Positions 20,948 to 31,544 of a DNA stretch of 64,000 bases are shown here, piece after piece. The notes below the pieces were generated by a model, which did no database searches, was not told the DNA's origin, and saw nothing but the letters and a program-made list of their open reading frames with translations. Position 1 is the stretch's first letter, and each line of letters begins with the position of its first letter. Made by a program: the position numbers and the translations under genes. This stretch comes from Pseudokordiimonas caeni (lineage in GTDB: Bacteria; Pseudomonadota; Alphaproteobacteria; Sphingomonadales; Kordiimonadaceae), in NCBI RefSeq assembly GCF_026719705.1, contig NZ_JAPPRR010000002.1, positions 249,091 to 313,090 of the forward strand. The letters are read 5' to 3'.

Positions 20948-21904
20948 TCAGTGCCCCGTTGCCGGCAGGTGGACAAATGCCTTTGTGCCTGCCCCGAAGG
21001 CGCCGCCAATTTCAAGTTCGCCGCCGAGCAATCGCACCAGCCGGCTGCAGATCACAAGACCGAGCCCCGTGTTGCCAATTTCGAACCGGTTGCGATCATA
21101 GCTCGGATTGCCAAGCTCGATGAAGGTGCGCAGGGTTTCCAACTGGTGCTCCTGCATGCCGGGGCCGGTGTCCGACACCTCGATCACCACCCTCGCGCCT
21201 TCGCGCCGCGTGGTGATGCGCACATGGCCTTGGTCTGTGTGGCGCACGGCATTACTGACCAGGTTGGCAATCACCTGCCGCAAGCGCACCCCGCTCGAAT
21301 GCAGGTGGATGCCTTCCTCAAAGTCGGTAATAAGCGCGATGCCCTTGCGCACGGCGGCCTGCCGGAACATATCCGCCACCGCCTGCATTTCGCTGGCGAG
21401 CAAGATGTCCTCTCGCCCCAGTTCCACCTCTCCCGCCTCGATCTGCGACAGGTCGATGATATCGCCGAGAAGTTCAGCCAGATGGCTGCTGCTTTTCTTG
21501 ATGGCGTCGACATAGCCCTTGTAACGCTCGCTGCCCACCGGGCCGAACATCTCGGCCTGCATGATTTCCGAAAAGCCGACAATCGCATTGAGCGGGGTGC
21601 GCAGTTCGTGGCTCATGTGCGACAGGAAAACGGATTTGGCCCGCGAGGCCGCCTCTGCTGTGCGCTGTGCCTTTCTGGCCCGGGCAAGGGCGCACTTTTC
21701 CGCCTGTTCGAAACGGCTGATCAGCACATAGATCAGGACCGAGGTGGCAAGAACGAAGAAGACGCCCTTGATGCTTTGCACCTGCAGGGCATTGTCCGGA
21801 AACAACATTTCAACGATACGGTCCGAACCCAGAATCCAGGCTGTGGACGCCATCGCATAGATCAGCGTGAGCCGCAGGGCGAAGGAGCGAAAAAATCTGC
21901 CCAT
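20948..21904 (-). CDS. Membrane histidine kinase with PleC/DivJ-like core
   Basis: This 318-residue sensor kinase has two transmembrane segments (about residues 8-26 and 47-63) enclosing a very short periplasmic loop, so it probably does not sense through a periplasmic domain. The phospho-acceptor is His99 in SHMSHELRTPLNAIVGFSEI. The following FGPVGSERYKGYVDAI segment resembles PleC/DivJ kinases. The ATPase domain has the N box QVIANLVSNAVRHT and the G boxes DTGPGM and GNTGLGLVI. No response regulator gene is adjacent, so it is an orphan kinase by context. Confidence 0.88.
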   Translation of the reverse strand: MGRFFRSFALRLTLIYAMASTAWILGSDRIVEMLFPDNALQVQSIKGVFFVLATSVLIYVLISRFEQAEKCALARARKAQRTAEAASRAKSVFLSHMSHELRTPLNAIVGFSEIMQAEMFGPVGSERYKGYVDAIKKSSSHLAELLGDIIDLSQIEAGEVELGREDILLASEMQAVADMFRQAAVRKGIALITDFEEGIHLHSSGVRLRQVIANLVSNAVRHTDQGHVRITTRREGARVVIEVSDTGPGMQEHQLETLRTFIELGNPSYDRNRFEIGNTGLGLVICSRLVRLLGGELEIGGAFGAGTKAFVHLPATGH

Positions 21905-22049
21905 TCAATCCACCACTGAGAGCCGATGGTCTCGCATGATTCTACCCCCAACACCCGCGATCCCCATGAATATGCCGCCAGCCTCCCCAAGTTTGGGCCC
22001 GAAAGCAACCATCAACTGCATAGGCCGCAGAGCAGGTCGCATAACTGAT

Positions 22050-22083
22050 CTATTTTGTCGATTACTAAATAGAAATCTATCGA
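22050..22083 (+). promoter_or_regulatory. Candidate ahpC promoter with inverted repeat
   Basis: TTGTCG and TATCGA are 17 bases apart and would start transcription about 75 bases before ahpC. The spacer carries ATAGAAATCTAT (22069-22080), whose ATAG/CTAT ends form an inverted repeat. A further CTAT lies at 22050. The half-sites recall OxyR sites, but the spacing does not fit the OxyR consensus, so the regulator is unknown. Confidence 0.4.
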
Positions 22084-22163
22084 TTGGATCAATTTCAGCG
22101 CCACGGGTATGAAGATGTTGCAGCCGGAAACGGCGACCCATTTTTCAAACAGGAGACATTCCC

Positions 22164-22727
22164 GTGAGCTTGATCAACAAATCGATCCCGACCTTCAAAG
22201 CCGAAGCCTTCCACAATGGCGAATTCCGCACCATCACCGACGCCGACGTGAAGGGCAAATGGTCGATCTTCATCTTCTACCCGGCCGACTTCACCTTCGT
22301 CTGCCCGACCGAGCTTGAAGACATGGCCCATCATTATGAAGAGCTGCAGAAGCTCGGCGTTGAAGTTTACTCGGTCTCGACCGACACCCACTTCAGCCAC
22401 AAGGCATGGCACGATAGCTCCGATGCTATCGGCAAGATCAAGTTCCCGATGCTCGGCGACCCGACCGGTACCATCACCCGCGGTTTCGACGTGATGATCG
22501 AAGAAGACGGCCTCGCCCTGCGCGGCACCTTCCTCGCCAACCCCGAAGGCATCATCAAGGTTGCTGAAATCCACGACCTCGGCATTGGCCGCTCGGCAAA
22601 GGACATGCTCCGTAAGGTCAAGGCTGCCCAGTATGTCGCGACCCACGATGGTGAGGTCTGCCCGGCTGCCTGGGAAGAAGGCCAGAAGACCCTGACCCCG
22701 AGCCTCGACCTCGTCGGCAAGATCTAA
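22164..22727 (+). CDS. ahpC: Alkyl hydroperoxide reductase subunit C (peroxiredoxin)
   Basis: AhpC is a typical 2-Cys peroxiredoxin that reduces H2O2 and organic peroxides in the cytosol and is recycled by AhpF. The 187-residue product has the peroxidatic Cys47 in [12 protein letters not shown] and the resolving Cys166 in [12 protein letters not shown], at the expected positions. It is followed by a hairpin with a T-rich tail and then ahpF, so ahpC can be transcribed alone at high level with partial read-through. Confidence 0.97.
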   Translation: MSLINKSIPTFKAEAFHNGEFRTITDADVKGKWSIFIFYPADFTFVCPTELEDMAHHYEELQKLGVEVYSVSTDTHFSHKAWHDSSDAIGKIKFPMLGDPTGTITRGFDVMIEEDGLALRGTFLANPEGIIKVAEIHDLGIGRSAKDMLRKVKAAQYVATHDGEVCPAAWEEGQKTLTPSLDLVGKI

Positions 22728-22754
22728 GTAACTCGCGTTTCCTCCCTGAGCACT

Positions 22755-22799
22755 GGCGGCACACCTTTCAATCCCCTCGGGGTGTGCCGCCTTTTCTTT
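22755..22799 (+). terminator. Terminator or attenuator between ahpC and ahpF
   Basis: GGCGGCACACC and GGTGTGCCGCC form a perfect 11-pair stem followed by TTTTCTTT. It lies 28 bases after ahpC and 30 before ahpF. No separate ahpF promoter is obvious, so it may set the AhpC:AhpF ratio by partial termination. Confidence 0.75.
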
Positions 22800-22827
22800 G
22801 CCCAACGCCCAAACACGGAGCCCCATC

Positions 22828-24408
22828 ATGTTCAACAAGGAAACCCTCGACGCCCTCAAAGGCTATCTGGCCTCCATGCAGCATGACATCACCTTCGTGC
22901 TGCAAACGGGTGAGCACGCCAAGCGTGCCGAACTGAAAGAATTCCTGGAGGCCGTAGCCTCCACCTCGCCGCGTGTGACCCTCACCGAGCGCGACACCGC
23001 AGGCGCCCTTGCAAGCCCCGTCAGCTTCCTTCTGGAACGCGACGGCGTGGACAGCGGCGTGCGCTTCTCCGGCATCCCGGCGGGCCACGAGTTCAATTCG
23101 CTGATTCTCGCTGTGCTGCATCTCTCCGGCACGCCGATCAAGCTGGATGACACGATCCGCGGCCTGATCGAAGGCGTGGCCGAGACACTGGATTTCCAGG
23201 TTTTCGTCAGCCTGTCGTGTCACAATTGCCCGGACGTGGTTCAAAGCCTAAACCAGTTTGCCGCCCTCAATCCCGCGATCCGCAGCGAGATGATCGATGG
23301 CGGTGTCTTCCCCGAGCTTGTGGAGCAGCACAATATCCAGGGCGTGCCCACGGTGCTGCTGAACGGCAAGCCGTTCGCCACCGGCAAGATCGACACGTCG
23401 GTGATCATCTCGAAGCTTCTGGAAGCCTATCCGCACCTGAAAGACGGTGCTGCGAAGAAAGCCGAACCCCTGCCCCTGCAGGATGTGACGGTGATAGGCG
23501 GCGGCCCGGCCGGCGTCAGTGCGGCCATCTATGCCGCCCGCAAGGGCCTGAAGGTCACGATGATTGCCGAACGCTTCGGCGGTCAGGTGAAGGATACGAT
23601 GGGGATCGAGAACCTCATCTCCGTGCCCAAAACCACCGGCCCCGAGCTTTCGAACAACCTGATGGCGCACCTCAAGGATTATGAAGTGACCCTGAAGGAA
23701 CATGTCCGCGTCGAGGCGGTCGAAAAAGGCCCGATCAAACGCCTGACGCTGACCTCCGGCGAAGTGATTGCCACCCGCAGCCTGATCGTCGCGACCGGTG
23801 CCCAGTGGCGCCAGCTCGGCGTGCCGGGCGAGCGCGAAAATATCGGCCAGGGTGTGGCTTACTGCCCGCACTGCGATGGCCCCTTCTTCAAGGGGCGCGA
23901 CGTGGCAGTGATCGGCGGCGGCAACTCGGGTATCGAGGCAGCCCTTGACCTCGCCGGGATCGTCAAATCCGTCACCGTGTTCGAGTTCCTGCCTGAGCTG
24001 AAGGCCGACAAGGTGCTGGTCGACCAGGCCCTGAAGCGCAGCAACATCACCATCGTGAAGAATGCCGCGACGAAGGAAATCACGGCCGCCGACGCCAAGG
24101 TGAACGGCCTTGTCTACGAAGACCGCGCGACGGGCGAGCAGAAGCGTTGGGATGGCGCCGGCATCTTCGTGCAGATCGGCCTTGTCCCGAACAGCAAGTT
24201 CATGGAAGGCGTGGTGGATATGACCCGCTACGGCGAGATCAAGATCAACGAGAAAGGTGAAACTTCTGAGCCCGGCATCTATGCCTGCGGCGACGTGACG
24301 ACCGTGCCCTACAAGCAGATCGTGGTTGCCATGGGCGAAGGCGCCAAGGCCTCGCTTGCCGCCTTCGAATATCTGATGCTGAACGAAGCCGAGAGCCTCG
24401 CCGCCTGA
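22828..24408 (+). CDS. ahpF: Alkyl hydroperoxide reductase subunit F
   Basis: AhpF is the NADH-dependent flavoprotein disulphide reductase that recycles AhpC. The 526-residue protein has the N-terminal tandem thioredoxin-like domain with CHNC and the FAD loop VIGGGPAGVSAAIYAARKG. The thioredoxin-reductase-type redox centre is CPHC, and the NAD loop is VIGGGNSGIEAALDLAG. The C-terminal GIYACGDVTTVPYKQI contacts FAD. The start at MFNKETL follows ACGGAG and matches the family; the upstream ATG is rejected. Confidence 0.97.
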   Translation: MFNKETLDALKGYLASMQHDITFVLQTGEHAKRAELKEFLEAVASTSPRVTLTERDTAGALASPVSFLLERDGVDSGVRFSGIPAGHEFNSLILAVLHLSGTPIKLDDTIRGLIEGVAETLDFQVFVSLSCHNCPDVVQSLNQFAALNPAIRSEMIDGGVFPELVEQHNIQGVPTVLLNGKPFATGKIDTSVIISKLLEAYPHLKDGAAKKAEPLPLQDVTVIGGGPAGVSAAIYAARKGLKVTMIAERFGGQVKDTMGIENLISVPKTTGPELSNNLMAHLKDYEVTLKEHVRVEAVEKGPIKRLTLTSGEVIATRSLIVATGAQWRQLGVPGERENIGQGVAYCPHCDGPFFKGRDVAVIGGGNSGIEAALDLAGIVKSVTVFEFLPELKADKVLVDQALKRSNITIVKNAATKEITAADAKVNGLVYEDRATGEQKRWDGAGIFVQIGLVPNSKFMEGVVDMTRYGEIKINEKGETSEPGIYACGDVTTVPYKQIVVAMGEGAKASLAAFEYLMLNEAESLAA

Positions 24409-24431
24409 TCGGCGCCATTGAGAACAATCAG

Positions 24432-24469
24432 AAGCCCCCCGAGCCCCCGTGGCCGGGGGCTTTTCTTTT
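24432..24469 (+). terminator. Rho-independent terminator of ahpF
   Basis: AAGCCCCC and GGGGGCTT pair around a 15-base loop, followed by TTTTCTTTT. It begins 24 bases after the ahpF stop and separates the peroxide operon from the PadR gene. Confidence 0.8.
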
Positions 24470-24493
24470 GTCCGGACCGCAATTCGGCAGTCC

Positions 24494-24523
24494 TTGACAA
24501 AAATACTTTAAGATATATCTTAA
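24494..24523 (+). promoter_or_regulatory. Promoter overlapped by 16-base palindrome, padR operon
   Basis: A consensus -35 TTGACA at 24494-24499 pairs with a -10 TATCTT at 24516-24521 (16-base spacer). The -10 lies inside TTAAGATATATCTTAA (24508-24523), a perfect 16-base palindrome. The site lies 31 bases before the PadR start. A dimeric repressor bound here would block RNA polymerase, so autoregulation by the PadR protein is likely. Confidence 0.7.
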
Positions 24524-24553
24524 TTGCATCTGAAACACTCAAAGAGAAAAATA

Positions 24554-25135
24554 ATGAGACACAGACAGCACAGATTCGCCCACGGCCCGAGCCGTCACGA
24601 CGAAGCGAGGGACGACGATCTTTTTCACGAAAGCCATGAACACCGGCATCGCCACGGACCGGGCCACGGCCGGCGTCGTATCCTTGATTCGGCCGAGCTT
24701 CGGCTCGTTCTCCTCAAGCTGATCGCCGAGGAGCCCCGCCACGGTTACGACCTGATCCAGGCGGTGGGCGGGCTGACCTCCAGCGCCTATGCGCCGAGCC
24801 CCGGTGTGGTCTATCCCGCCCTGTCGGTGCTTGAAGACACCGGCATGATCGATCCTGTCCAGTCGGAAGGCGCGAAGAAAGCCTTCGCCATCACGGCCGC
24901 GGGCGAGGCGGAACTCGCCGACAAGGCGGATATGGTGGAGACCATCTTCCAGAAGCTTTCATCCCTGACCCCGGCCGAAGAAATGCCTGACGCCGCCCCC
25001 GTGAAACGGGCCATGAACAACCTGCGTTTCGCGCTGCGCACCGCACTCCACCGCGGTAACACCCGCAAGGATCTGGCCCACGATATCGCCGCGATCCTCG
25101 ATAGTGCCGCCCAGCAGATCGAGCGGCTGGACTGA
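24554..25135 (+). CDS. YqjI-like PadR-family metal-responsive regulator
   Basis: The 193-residue protein has a His-rich N-terminal extension (about residues 1-38, including HESHEHRHRHGPGHG) and then a PadR winged helix with ELRLVLLKLIAEEPRHGYDL and YAPSPGVVYPALSVLEDTGM. A C-terminal dimer helix ends in AAQQIERLD. This layout matches E. coli YqjI, a nickel-inhibited repressor of a ferric reductase, although the Cys residues of YqjI's extension are absent here. It is followed 12 bases later by a DUF2218 gene, a family tied to siderophore-interacting reductases. A role in iron or nickel balance is inferred. Confidence 0.85.
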   Translation: MRHRQHRFAHGPSRHDEARDDDLFHESHEHRHRHGPGHGRRRILDSAELRLVLLKLIAEEPRHGYDLIQAVGGLTSSAYAPSPGVVYPALSVLEDTGMIDPVQSEGAKKAFAITAAGEAELADKADMVETIFQKLSSLTPAEEMPDAAPVKRAMNNLRFALRTALHRGNTRKDLAHDIAAILDSAAQQIERLD

Positions 25136-25147
25136 GGGGGAGAGGCC

Positions 25148-25471
25148 ATGACTTACGTATCGAAGGCGGACGTCGCCACACCGCACGCCAGCCGCTACCT
25201 GCAGCAACTGTGCAAGCACTGGAGCCACAATCTGGCGGTGGAGTTCACGCCAACAGCTGGCACGGTCACTTTCCCCAGGGACGCCCGCGGAGCCGACTGG
25301 CCGGGGGACGCGCGGCTGACGCTCGCGGCGAGCGCTGACACGCTGACCTGCCATCTGGCGGCAAGTGCGGACGAGCAGCTCGAAGCCCTGCAGGGCACGG
25401 TGGAGCGACATATCAACCGCTTTGCCTTCCGCGAGGGTGAGCTGGCCTTCAGTTGGCAGCACAGCGAATAG
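25148..25471 (+). CDS. DUF2218 family protein
   Basis: The 107-residue product begins with the family pattern (A-T-P-H-A-S-R-Y-L-Q-Q-L-C-K-H-W) and contains HINRFAFREGELAFSWQ near the end. DUF2218 domains occur alone or fused to siderophore-interacting FAD/NAD(P)H reductases, so a link to iron handling is known for the family, but its biochemical role is not. It is co-transcribed with the YqjI-like regulator and ends at a terminator. No reductase gene is nearby, which is unusual for the pairing. Confidence 0.82.
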   Translation: MTYVSKADVATPHASRYLQQLCKHWSHNLAVEFTPTAGTVTFPRDARGADWPGDARLTLAASADTLTCHLAASADEQLEALQGTVERHINRFAFREGELAFSWQHSE

Positions 25472-25481
25472 ATAAAACGAA

Positions 25482-25518
25482 AACGGCGGCGCCACTGGCA
25501 CCGCCGTTTCCTTTTTTA
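25482..25518. terminator. Bidirectional terminator, DUF2218 gene and katG
   Basis: AACGGCGG and CCGCCGTT pair with an inner GCC/GGC, separated from them by an apposed C-A. TTTCCTTTTTT follows on the plus strand, and the minus strand gives TTTTCGTTTT. It lies between two convergent genes and can serve both. Confidence 0.85.
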
Positions 25519-25532
25519 GTTATGTGACCGGG

Positions 25533-27893
<2,361 letters not shown>

Positions 27894-27967
27894 TTAAGGA
27901 GAATTCGATTAGTCAGGGTAGTGCTTCACCGGCTTTTTCGATGAAGCCGAGTCGCGGATACTGCAAT

Positions 27968-28837
27968 TCAGCCTGTAGCGCCTGTGTCGCCACTCAGCTG
28001 GCTGCGGAATTTCTCATAGCGGGCCATATGATCGGCGAAGCTGCCGTCCATCCGGTCGGTCACCGCCGCAACGAGCGCTTCCGATAGCGCCACCGCCGCC
28101 GTCTGGCTATCGAACGGGGTCGGAAACTCGATCCGCACGGGCAAAACGATATCGGCCACCTCGGCCACCGGTGACAGATAGGGATCGGTGATCAACAGCA
28201 CGGTGGCCCCAGCTTTTGCCGCCGCACTGGCAAAACGACGGGTGCTTTCGCTGTAGCGCCGGAAGTCATAGACAACCGCCAGCGTGTTGCGGCCCATATC
28301 CATCAGGACGCGGGTCCGCGCCAGCGCGTCTTCGGGCACAAAGGCGGTGCGGGGGCGCAGCTGCTGCAACTGCAGCACCAGATAATGGGCAACGAGCTGC
28401 GAGGTGCGCCCGCCAACAGCCACCAAAGGATGCTTCTGGTCGCTCAGCAGCTCGACCGCGCGGTCGAACTCGGCAAGCGGCAGGCGGGAGAGCGTTTCCT
28501 TGAGCCCGTCTTCAAGTACCGAAAAGGCTGCCGCCGCCGGATGGTCGCCGGGGGGCAATTCCTGCCCTTCAAAACGCGAGAGCGGCGTCTGGCTCCTAGC
28601 CTTCACCTCGCCGATCAGATGCTGCTGGAATGCCGGATAGCTTTCGAACCCGAGCCGGGCAACAAAGCGGATCACCGTCTGGCCGCTCACCGCACTGCGG
28701 CTGGCGAGCTCGGCTACCGTTTGCAGGCCCGCAGCGGGATAGTCGGCAAGCAGCACGCGCGCCACCTTGCGTTCCGATTTGGTGAAGCTTTCCGTCTCGT
28801 TGCGGATACAGTCGAACAAGGATTGACCGGCTTCCAA
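27968..28837 (-). CDS. MurR/RpiR-family transcriptional regulator
   Basis: The 289-residue protein has an N-terminal RpiR helix-turn-helix (SERKVARVLLADYPAAGLQT, SGQTVIRFVARLGFESYPAF) and a C-terminal SIS domain (about residues 125-260; GRTSQLVAHYLVLQLQQL), which in this family usually binds phosphosugars. It diverges from the kinase/aminotransferase fusion with a 260-base shared control region, so that gene is its most likely target. The ligand could be a phosphorylated amino alcohol rather than a sugar; this is inference. Confidence 0.88.
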   Translation of the reverse strand: MEAGQSLFDCIRNETESFTKSERKVARVLLADYPAAGLQTVAELASRSAVSGQTVIRFVARLGFESYPAFQQHLIGEVKARSQTPLSRFEGQELPPGDHPAAAAFSVLEDGLKETLSRLPLAEFDRAVELLSDQKHPLVAVGGRTSQLVAHYLVLQLQQLRPRTAFVPEDALARTRVLMDMGRNTLAVVYDFRRYSESTRRFASAAAKAGATVLLITDPYLSPVAEVADIVLPVRIEFPTPFDSQTAAVALSEALVAAVTDRMDGSFADHMARYEKFRSQLSGDTGATG

Positions 28838-28975
28838 ATTTCATCTCCCCTGATCGCCAAGCAGGCAGGCAATTCAACTCGTTGTCGCATATTGTGCAGA
28901 ACATGCCAATAATGCGCTGGCATCCAGCAAACGGGCTATCTGTGCCAGATGTGAACGCTAGCACTATTTTGGAAC

Positions 28976-28990
28976 AAATATCACATATTT
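28976..28990. promoter_or_regulatory. Inverted repeat in divergent RpiR/fusion promoter region
   Basis: AAATAT-CAC-ATATTT is a perfect inverted repeat with a three-base spacer in the most AT-rich part of the gap between the RpiR regulator and the fusion gene. It is a reasonable operator for the divergently encoded regulator. No close promoter consensus is clear beside it. Confidence 0.4.
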
Positions 28991-29097
28991 TCTTTGTGCG
29001 GTAATTTTGGTGTGTTAACAACAATCGAAAGCGGCAGAAGCCGAGCCGGCATTCCGGCCCAACTGCCCCCATGTCCCGCTTGGAGTTGTCAGCAGGT

Positions 29098-31446
29098 ATG
29101 AGCACATTCAGGACTTCCCCGCCCGCCCTGACGGGTGACGAGATTCTGGCACTGGCCGAGCGCCTTTACGGGCTTCAGGGTCGCCAGTCGCCGCTTGTCA
29201 GCGAGCGCGACCAGAATGCCCTTATCGACACGGGCGACGCCCGCTATGTGCTCAAGATCGCCAACCGGGCGGAGCGGCCCGAATTCCTCGCCTTTCAGAA
29301 TGCGGCGCTGACCCATGTGGCAGCGGCAGCCCCCGGCCTTGGCGTGCCCCGCCTTATCGCGGATCGCAGTGGCAACGCCATCGCCACCCATGTGGCATTG
29401 GGCGAACCCCATGCCGTGCGGTTGCTGACCTATCTGGAAGGCAAGCTTTTCAGCGAGGTGCCGAAAACACCGGCCCTCTTCGCCGGGCTTGGCCGCTATA
29501 TGGGCGGCCTTTCAAAAGCGCTGAAAAGCTTCGGCCACGCCGAGGCGCATCGCAGCGATTTTCTGTGGAACCTCGACGATGTCGCGGTGCTTGAGCCCTA
29601 TGTCGCCGATATCGTCGACCCGGCGACCCGCGCGCGCGCCGCAGCCGCCTTCGCGCACTACCGCCAGCATGTGCTGCCGCGCCTTGGCGAACTGCGCACC
29701 GCGGTGATCCATAATGACCTCAATGACAATAACATCGTCGTCGCGGCAGACGGCGAAACGATCGCCGGCGCCATCGATTATGGCGACATGGTCTTCGCCC
29801 GACAGATCAATGAACTCGCCACGGCCCTTGCCTATGCGCTGTTCGATGTGGCCGACGTGCCCGCGACCGCCAGCGCAATCATCGCGGCCTATGCCGAGGT
29901 TTTCCCGCTGGAGACTGCCGAGGCCGAGCTGCTGTTTGACCTTGTCACCATGCGGCTGGTGATGAGCCTTTGCATCTCCTCGCACCGCGCGAAGGACTTC
30001 CCCGACAACAAATATCTGCTGATCTCGCAGGCGCCGGCGATGGAGCTGCTCGCGAAGCTTGAGGCGATGGACAGGGATGCCCTTGTAGCCCTCGCCCGTC
30101 GCGCCGCCGGGTTCAGCCCCTACGGCGATATCGTCACTGCACCCGCATCCCCCCAAAACATCGCGGACATGATTGCCGAGCGCGGGCGCCTCCTTGGGCC
30201 ATCCCTCAGCCTTTCCTACCGGAACAAGCTGAAGATCGTGAAAGGCCGGGGCGCCTGGCTTTATGATCACACGGGCCGCGCCTTCCTCGACTGCGTGAAC
30301 AATATCAGCCATGTCGGCCACTGCCATCCACATGTGGTGCAGGCGCTGTCGAAGCAAGCCGCCATACTGAATACCAACACGCGCTACCTGAACGACAATA
30401 TCCAGCGCTATGCCGAACGGCTGCTGGCCACCTTTCCTGATCCCCTGTCGGTCGTCTATTTCGTCTGCTCGGGCTCGGAAGCGAACGAGCTGGCGCTGCG
30501 CCTTGCCCGCACCGCCACCGGCCGGCGCGGCATGGTGGTCGTGGACTGGGCCTATCACGGCAACACCTCGAGCCTGATTGAAATCAGCCCCTACAAGTTC
30601 AACCGCAAGGGCGGCAAGGGACGGCCGGATCATGTGCGGATCGCGGCCCTGCCCGATCCCTACCGCGGCCCCTACAAAGGGTATGGTCCTGAAACCGGAA
30701 GGCTATATGCCGCCGGGGTCGAGGCCTGCATCGCCGACCTCAAGGCCACGAGCGGCGAAGGCCCGGCTGCATTCATCGCCGAATCGATTGCCGGTGTGGC
30801 GGGCCAGGTTGTGTATCCCGAAAGCTATCTGAAGGGCGCCTACGCGGCCACACGCGCTGCGGGCGGGCTTTGCATCGCCGACGAGGTTCAAACCGGTTTC
30901 GGCCGGGTCGGCACCCATATGTGGGCGTTCGAGCAGCAGGGCGTGGTGCCTGATATCGTCACGCTCGGCAAGCCGATCGGCAACGGCCACCCGATGGCGG
31001 CGGTTGTCACCACCCGCGCGATTGCCGATGCCTTCGCGAACGGCATGGAATATTTCAACAGCTTCGGCGGCAACCCGGTGTCCTGCGCCGTCGGCATGGC
31101 CGTGATGGACGTGATCGAACGTGAAGGGCTGCAGGCCCATGCGCTTGAAACAGGTCGTCATCTGCTCGCCGGACTTGAAGGCCTGCGCAAGCATCCGCTT
31201 GTCGGCGATGTACGCGGCACAGGGCTGTTTGTGGGGGTCGAGCTTGTGGAAGACCACGAGACCCTCGCCCCCGCCACAGCAGCGGCCGACCGTGTGGTGC
31301 AGTTTGCGAGGGAGGCAGGGGTCCTCCTGTCCACCGACGGACCATACGAGAATATCATCAAGATCAAGCCGCCAATGGCCTTCGGCACGGCGGAGGCCGA
31401 CCTTCTGGTCGCCACGCTCGATGCGGCATTGCAAGCAGAATCCTGA
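29098..31446 (+). CDS. Kinase fused to class III aminotransferase-fold phospho-lyase
   Basis: This 782-residue protein joins two enzymes. Residues about 10-330 form an aminoglycoside/choline-kinase-like phosphotransferase with the catalytic loop [13 protein letters not shown] (about 202-214) and metal loop AIDYGDMVF. Residues about 350-780 form a class III PLP enzyme with [13 protein letters not shown], Asp595 in [13 protein letters not shown] and the PLP lysine Lys625 in [13 protein letters not shown]. The nearest characterised logic is human hydroxylysine kinase plus 5-phosphohydroxylysine phospho-lyase, or ethanolamine-phosphate phospho-lyase. The fusion would phosphorylate an amino alcohol and then eliminate phosphate and ammonia. 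The substrate is not known. The start at 29098 was chosen over 29071, which lacks a ribosome site. Confidence 0.85.
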   Translation: MSTFRTSPPALTGDEILALAERLYGLQGRQSPLVSERDQNALIDTGDARYVLKIANRAERPEFLAFQNAALTHVAAAAPGLGVPRLIADRSGNAIATHVALGEPHAVRLLTYLEGKLFSEVPKTPALFAGLGRYMGGLSKALKSFGHAEAHRSDFLWNLDDVAVLEPYVADIVDPATRARAAAAFAHYRQHVLPRLGELRTAVIHNDLNDNNIVVAADGETIAGAIDYGDMVFARQINELATALAYALFDVADVPATASAIIAAYAEVFPLETAEAELLFDLVTMRLVMSLCISSHRAKDFPDNKYLLISQAPAMELLAKLEAMDRDALVALARRAAGFSPYGDIVTAPASPQNIADMIAERGRLLGPSLSLSYRNKLKIVKGRGAWLYDHTGRAFLDCVNNISHVGHCHPHVVQALSKQAAILNTNTRYLNDNIQRYAERLLATFPDPLSVVYFVCSGSEANELALRLARTATGRRGMVVVDWAYHGNTSSLIEISPYKFNRKGGKGRPDHVRIAALPDPYRGPYKGYGPETGRLYAAGVEACIADLKATSGEGPAAFIAESIAGVAGQVVYPESYLKGAYAATRAAGGLCIADEVQTGFGRVGTHMWAFEQQGVVPDIVTLGKPIGNGHPMAAVVTTRAIADAFANGMEYFNSFGGNPVSCAVGMAVMDVIEREGLQAHALETGRHLLAGLEGLRKHPLVGDVRGTGLFVGVELVEDHETLAPATAAADRVVQFAREAGVLLSTDGPYENIIKIKPPMAFGTAEADLLVATLDAALQAES

Positions 31447-31480
31447 CCGGCCGCGCACCCTCTCTCCCGGCTGGCAGTGA

Positions 31481-31518
31481 AAAGCCCGGCAGACCTTGTG
31501 AAGGGTCTGCCGGGCTTT
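31481..31518. terminator. Bidirectional terminator between fusion gene and epimerase-like gene
   Basis: AAAGCCCGGCAGACC and GGTCTGCCGGGCTTT form a perfect 15-pair stem with an eight-base loop between two convergent genes. T tracts are short (TTTT on the minus strand), but the stem is very stable. Confidence 0.8.
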
Positions 31519-31544
31519 GCGCTTCAGGGAGGGGAAGACGGGTA

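Noticed and set aside
30889-30900. AAACCGGTTT palindrome resembling the LacI-type operator
   Set aside because: It lies inside the conserved QTGFGR codons of the PLP domain and is explained by coding constraint; it is not near a promoter.
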